Of a stretch of DNA of 44,486 bases, positions 41,347 to 44,486 are shown piece by piece. Below the pieces are notes generated by a model. The model saw only the letters and a list, made by a program, of their open reading frames with translations. It was not told the DNA's origin and did not search any database. The stretch's first letter is position 1; every line of letters starts with the position of its first letter. The stretch comes from Rhodospirillales bacterium (GTDB lineage: Bacteria > Pseudomonadota > Alphaproteobacteria > Rhodospirillales > WMHbin7). The stretch spans positions 1 through 44,486 of the forward strand of contig JACRJC010000038.1 of NCBI GenBank assembly GCA_016215555.1, given 5' to 3'. The translations under genes were made by a program, and so were the position numbers.

Positions 41347-42612
41347 TCAAATACCGTCTCGTTTGAAACGGCGCACACGCTTGAACAATTCCAGCCCATA
41401 GGCCGACATGGCCAGGGCGCCCAGCAAGCCCGCCGCCGCGCCCAGACGCACGGCAAGTGGCGATTCAACGACAAGTCCCGCGCCCACGGATATGACGGCG
41501 GTCAAGTGAAGCGCGAAATGCGCCTTGGCCCAGCCCTCGGCCATCAATTGCGACAACAGCGGCGTGCGCCCCATCGCCGTGACAGAATGCATGCTGGCCA
41601 GGAAAGGCATGATCCGCTGCAAGACCCCCATCAGGAAGGTGAGCAGCCAACCGGCCACGCTGACCCACAGGAACAGAACTCCGGCATTGGCGAAGAGATC
41701 GAACAGCGCCGCCAGACCGCACAGGATCGCCAGCGGCCCCATCGCCAGCCCGGTCCAGATCGGCAGGAAGAAGAATCCGGTGCGCTTGCGCAGGCGCTTT
41801 TTGTAAACCGCCAGCAGCGACCAACCCAGCACGGCCATGCCAAGGATGCCCAGAAGGCCGCCCGCGACCAGCAGCGGCCTGACCTCGAGCAGCGCGCCGA
41901 CGACAGCGCAAAGCAGGCCCAAGGCGTTGCAGAACAGGGCGATCCGCGCCAGTTTTTCGGAAGGCGCCGGGGCCAGGGCGAACATCGGCAGCAAGATGGT
42001 GGAAAAGCCCTGGGCCAGCATGCCCATGAAGCCGAACAGGGCCAAAATGCCATGCGCCAGCACCAGATTGCCGCGGTTTTCCAAAAAGCCGAAAGCAAGA
42101 TTCAGAGCCAGGATGCCGCCCATCACCTCGACGGTCAGCAACGACAAGGCGGCCGCCCAGGCATGGCCGGTCGCCACCGGCATATCCTCGACCCCCATCA
42201 GATTGTCGATGAGCAGAATCGCCATGCCGAACAGGGCCAGCGCCGCCAAACCGCCGCCCAGCGCCGCCAGGCCCGGCAACTCATGGACCAGCGACCCGGT
42301 AAACAGCGCCACGCCTGCGACCAGCAGCCAATAGACCAGACGGCACAGGCCCTCGGCCCGAACGCCGCGCTTGGTCGCCACCGGCAGCAACTGAAAGGAG
42401 GCTCCCGCCGCCGTCATCGCCAGCACCCCCAGCGTGATGAGATGCAGGGCCGACAGCATCGGCCAGGACAGGCCGCCGGCATCCTTGGACTGAAGAAACA
42501 GCACCACCCAGGCCAGAATATGGAAGAAAAGCGCCGTGGCGAAGAAGCGGAAGGGAATGTCGGGCGGCAGCAAGCGGCCTTTGGCGTTCTGGGAAGGATC
42601 GACGATCATCAT
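41347..42612 (-). CDS. NnrS-like polytopic membrane protein with conserved His residues
   Basis: 421 aa. ATG 42612 or 42609 overlaps the stop of the DUF2249 gene, and the frame opens 30 nt earlier. About twelve hydrophobic helices are visible. His residues sit in or near helices: FHILAWVV, LHLITLGVLAM, AHGILALFGFMGMLAQGFS, FLASMHSV and AHFALHL. This pattern is shared with NnrS and the haem-copper oxidase subunit I superfamily, so haem or metal binding is plausible. NnrS proteins protect against nitrosative stress. Neighbouring hemerythrin and DUF2249 genes agree with that. Family assignment is by pattern and moderately sure. Confidence 0.7.
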   Translation of the reverse strand: MMIVDPSQNAKGRLLPPDIPFRFFATALFFHILAWVVLFLQSKDAGGLSWPMLSALHLITLGVLAMTAAGASFQLLPVATKRGVRAEGLCRLVYWLLVAGVALFTGSLVHELPGLAALGGGLAALALFGMAILLIDNLMGVEDMPVATGHAWAAALSLLTVEVMGGILALNLAFGFLENRGNLVLAHGILALFGFMGMLAQGFSTILLPMFALAPAPSEKLARIALFCNALGLLCAVVGALLEVRPLLVAGGLLGILGMAVLGWSLLAVYKKRLRKRTGFFFLPIWTGLAMGPLAILCGLAALFDLFANAGVLFLWVSVAGWLLTFLMGVLQRIMPFLASMHSVTAMGRTPLLSQLMAEGWAKAHFALHLTAVISVGAGLVVESPLAVRLGAAAGLLGALAMSAYGLELFKRVRRFKRDGI

Positions 42613-42899
42613 TCTTGGTTGGCCGAAGCGTCTCCCAGCCACAGTTCCAGCCGAACCTCGCCGGGTTCTGCCGGCACCAAGCGCCAGCGCCAGCCGCGCT
42701 CAGCCAGTTCGGGATAGAGAAAAAAGGGCTCGCGGTCATGATGGACCACCAGCCGCTGGCCGATATCGGGCATTTCAAGCAGTCTCAGGATGGCCACCAT
42801 GGGATTGGGGGGCTGCAAGCCGCGCACATCGACATGCCAGCCGTCCTGGCTTCGCCACACTTTCCCGTCTTCGCTATTGTCCTTCACGCAGGCCATCAT
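42609..42899 (-). CDS. DUF2249 (TusA/SirA-like fold) protein
   Basis: 96 aa; the start is either of the paired ATGs at 42899/42896. The core HVDVRGLQPPNPMVAILRLL, then RLVVHHDREPFFLYPELAERGWRW, matches DUF2249, a two-layer fold related to sulfur-carrier TusA but without the catalytic Cys at the usual CPxP position (here LQPPNP). DUF2249 genes often accompany hemerythrins and nitrogen-oxide genes. It overlaps the downstream NnrS-like gene (ATGATGA), so the pair is translationally coupled. Confidence 0.82.
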   Translation of the reverse strand: MMACVKDNSEDGKVWRSQDGWHVDVRGLQPPNPMVAILRLLEMPDIGQRLVVHHDREPFFLYPELAERGWRWRLVPAEPGEVRLELWLGDASANQE

Positions 42900-42968
42900 G
42901 AGGCCAGCCTAGGGAGCTCATATGCGCATTTCCTTGACTTCGGATAATTCCTTATCAACCATGCGGGA

Positions 42969-43772
42969 ATGACGGTTCCCATCCTCCTTTGCGCCGACGA
43001 TTTCGGCCTGTCGCCGGGGGTTAGCCAGGCCATCGCCGAACTTCTGGGCCAGGGGCGGCTAAGCGCCGCCTCCTGCATGAGCCTGGCCGAACATTGGCTG
43101 CCCACGGCCGCTCTTCTGAAAGCGCTGGAGGGCAAGGCGGCCATCGGCCTGCATCTGACCCTGACGACCCTGCCCCCCCATCCAAGCCTGGGTGAGTTGA
43201 TGAAGCGGGCGATGACGCGCTCCTTGCAAGAAAGCGACATCGAGGCCGAACTGCACAGCCAGATCGACGCATTCGAGGAAGGGCTGGGCCGTCTGCCCGA
43301 TTTCCTGGACGGGCATCAGCATGTGCATGTGCTGCCGGTCATCCGCGACGCCGTGCTGAAGGTCATGGACAGCCGCCTGAAAGGGGCCTGGCTGCGCGAT
43401 GTCTGGGAACCCCTGCCCGGCCTGCTGGCAAGCGCCGCCCACCCCGCCAAGGCGCTGGCGCTGAACGGGCTAGGCCTGGCGCTCCATCTGCGGGCCAGGG
43501 CCATGGGCATTCCCACCAACCGGGGATTTCGCGGCGCCTATGATCTGCTGGGCACCCCCCCGCCGCCGGAATCGCTTTTTCCCCGTTTCCTCAAGAATGC
43601 CCGGCCCGGCATGCTGATCATGTGCCACCCCGCCCATGTCGATGCGTCGCTGGTCAACGGCCCCGACCCCGTCCATGCCCCGCGCGAGGCCGAAAGGGCC
43701 TATCTGGCCTCGGCGCTTTTTCCACGCCATCTGGCCGAGGCCGGGGTGGAATTGGCGCTTGGCTTGCGATAA
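42969..43772 (+). CDS. ChbG/HpnK (YdjC-like) family deacetylase
   Basis: 267 aa. Metal-binding and catalytic features of the YdjC fold are present: LLCADDFGLSPGVSQAI (DD motif), AIGLHLTLTT (His ligand), LPDFLDGHQHVHVLPVI (HxH) and IMCHPAHVD. HpnK removes the acetyl group from N-acetylglucosaminyl hopanoids; ChbG acts on N-acetylated chitooligosaccharides. In an alphaproteobacterium without other hopanoid genes in view the substrate remains open. GCGGGA lies directly before the ATG. Confidence 0.87.
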   Translation: MTVPILLCADDFGLSPGVSQAIAELLGQGRLSAASCMSLAEHWLPTAALLKALEGKAAIGLHLTLTTLPPHPSLGELMKRAMTRSLQESDIEAELHSQIDAFEEGLGRLPDFLDGHQHVHVLPVIRDAVLKVMDSRLKGAWLRDVWEPLPGLLASAAHPAKALALNGLGLALHLRARAMGIPTNRGFRGAYDLLGTPPPPESLFPRFLKNARPGMLIMCHPAHVDASLVNGPDPVHAPREAERAYLASALFPRHLAEAGVELALGLR

Positions 43773-43782
43773 TCTGCCGCTC

Positions 43783-44274
43783 ATGAATCTGCGAGACGCC
43801 ACCTTTGCCGACATGCAAGCCGTCCAGGCGATCTATGCCCATCACGTGCAGAACGGCACCGGCAGCTTCGAAATCGACATCCCCGATCTGGCCGAAATGC
43901 AGCGCCGCTTCCAGGAGGTGCGCTCGCGCAATCTGCCCTTTCTGGTCGCCGAGCTCAATGGCCGCATCGGCGGCTACGCCTATGCCAATCTGTACCGGAC
44001 AAGGGAAGCCTATCGTTTCACCTGCGAGGATTCGGTCTATATCGATCCTGACTTCCACAAGCAGGGTCTAGGCCATGCGCTGCTGGAGGCCCTGATCGCC
44101 CAGGCGGCAAGAAACGGCTTCAAGCAGATGGTGGCGGTGATCGGCGGCAGCGACAATGCCGGCTCGATCCGGTTGCACGAAAAGCACGGCTTCGTGCGCG
44201 TGGGTCTGCTGCCCCAGGTCGGCTTCAAATTCGACCGCTGGCACGACAGCGTGCTGATGCAAAGGGAATTGTAA
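43783..44274 (+). CDS. GNAT-family N-acetyltransferase, phosphinothricin acetyltransferase-like
   Basis: 163 aa from ATG 43783. The order of motifs is that of the PAT/YwnH group: IYAHHVQNGTGSFEIDIPDLAEM (the family-typical GTGSFE-type segment), VYIDPDFHKQGLGHALLEALI with the acetyl-CoA pyrophosphate loop QGLGHA, and NAGSIRLHEKHGFVRVGLLPQVGFKFDRWHDSVLM. It probably acetylates a small amine such as phosphinothricin, methionine sulfone or sulfoximine. It follows the deacetylase by 10 bp and is likely co-transcribed. It is the last gene in the window. Confidence 0.92.
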   Translation: MNLRDATFADMQAVQAIYAHHVQNGTGSFEIDIPDLAEMQRRFQEVRSRNLPFLVAELNGRIGGYAYANLYRTREAYRFTCEDSVYIDPDFHKQGLGHALLEALIAQAARNGFKQMVAVIGGSDNAGSIRLHEKHGFVRVGLLPQVGFKFDRWHDSVLMQREL

Positions 44275-44401
44275 CCGGAGCGAAGCGACTGGCGCATTGA
44301 GCGCCCGCGAGCCAATCAGGGTTTCAAGCAGCAATCCATAATTATTTGGCTCCTCGACGCTGCAAATGGAAATGGGTAAACAAGATTCCTCACCCTGAGG
44401 A

Positions 44402-44476
44402 GCCTGCGGCACGCAGGCGTCTCGAAGGGTGGGGCATTTTGTCGATGCCCATCCTTCGAGACGGGCCTTCGGCCCT
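44402..44476. repeat. Palindromic intergenic repeat element at the right edge
   Basis: Three nested hairpins lie here. GCCTGC-GGCAC-GCAGGC spans 44402-44418. GTCTCGAAGGGTGGGGCA (44419-44436) pairs with TGCCCATCCTTCGAGAC (44446-44462) around a short loop. GGGCC-TTC-GGCCC spans 44464-44476. The element starts near a CTCACCCTGAGGAG segment (44389-44402). The composite resembles REP/BIME-like dispersed palindromes and probably continues past the window end. Confidence 0.75.
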
Positions 44477-44486
44477 CCGGAAGGCA

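Overview
The window is GC-rich chromosomal DNA from a Gram-negative bacterium. Its markers point to Alphaproteobacteria, most likely a Rhodospirillales-type lineage: DUF4167 and DUF1192 proteins, UbiG and lysC back to back, a PtsP with a GAF domain, a RodZ-like protein, an HpnK/YdjC-type deacetylase, and the order prfA-prmC-DUF4167. I cannot name the genus from sequence alone. No tRNA, rRNA, CRISPR array, transposase or prophage gene was seen.

Region 1 (1-15000) is a type I secretion and surface-protein neighbourhood. At the left edge, on the minus strand and running off the window, is the start of a protein with an acidic N-terminus followed by about 65 unbroken Ala-Thr-Thr tripeptides. Divergent from it is an operon of three genes: a regulator with an N-terminal LuxR-type helix-turn-helix and a degenerate ATPase, a 1301-residue ABC exporter made of two fused half-transporters, and a HlyD-type adaptor. 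Further on are an orphan ParA ATPase, a choline-kinase-like protein, a coiled-coil protein, a GlcNAc-transferase/methyltransferase fusion, and a TolC-type outer-membrane channel with a long Pro/Ala tail. Together these could secrete, and perhaps glycosylate, the Thr-rich protein. That functional link is inferred from gene proximity.

Region 2 (15005-28729) is mostly housekeeping. A tightly packed minus-strand run goes lysC, nitronate monooxygenase-like, ptsP, rodZ-like, ispG, hisS, hemA, prfA, prmC, and is followed by DUF4167 and a 2-hydroxyacid dehydrogenase. hemA encodes glutamyl-tRNA reductase (C5 route to haem), although most studied alphaproteobacteria use 5-aminolevulinate synthase. ubiG diverges from lysC.

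Region 3 (28735-36583) begins with a class II Fic protein, possibly acquired. A minus-strand operon follows: DUF1192, DegQ/HtrA protease, rarA, crcB, an RluA-family pseudouridine synthase, a small secreted protein and a GT-A glycosyltransferase-like gene. A PIG3-type quinone oxidoreductase lies divergent from DUF1192.

Region 4 (36584-44486) carries pntA-pntB (proton-translocating transhydrogenase) with a clear terminator, a small protein of unknown function, a hemerythrin, a NnrS-like membrane protein with a DUF2249 partner, an HpnK/YdjC deacetylase and a GNAT acetyltransferase. Its gaps hold three repeats: a 25-bp imperfect inverted repeat, a heptanucleotide tandem array, and a palindromic intergenic element at the right edge.
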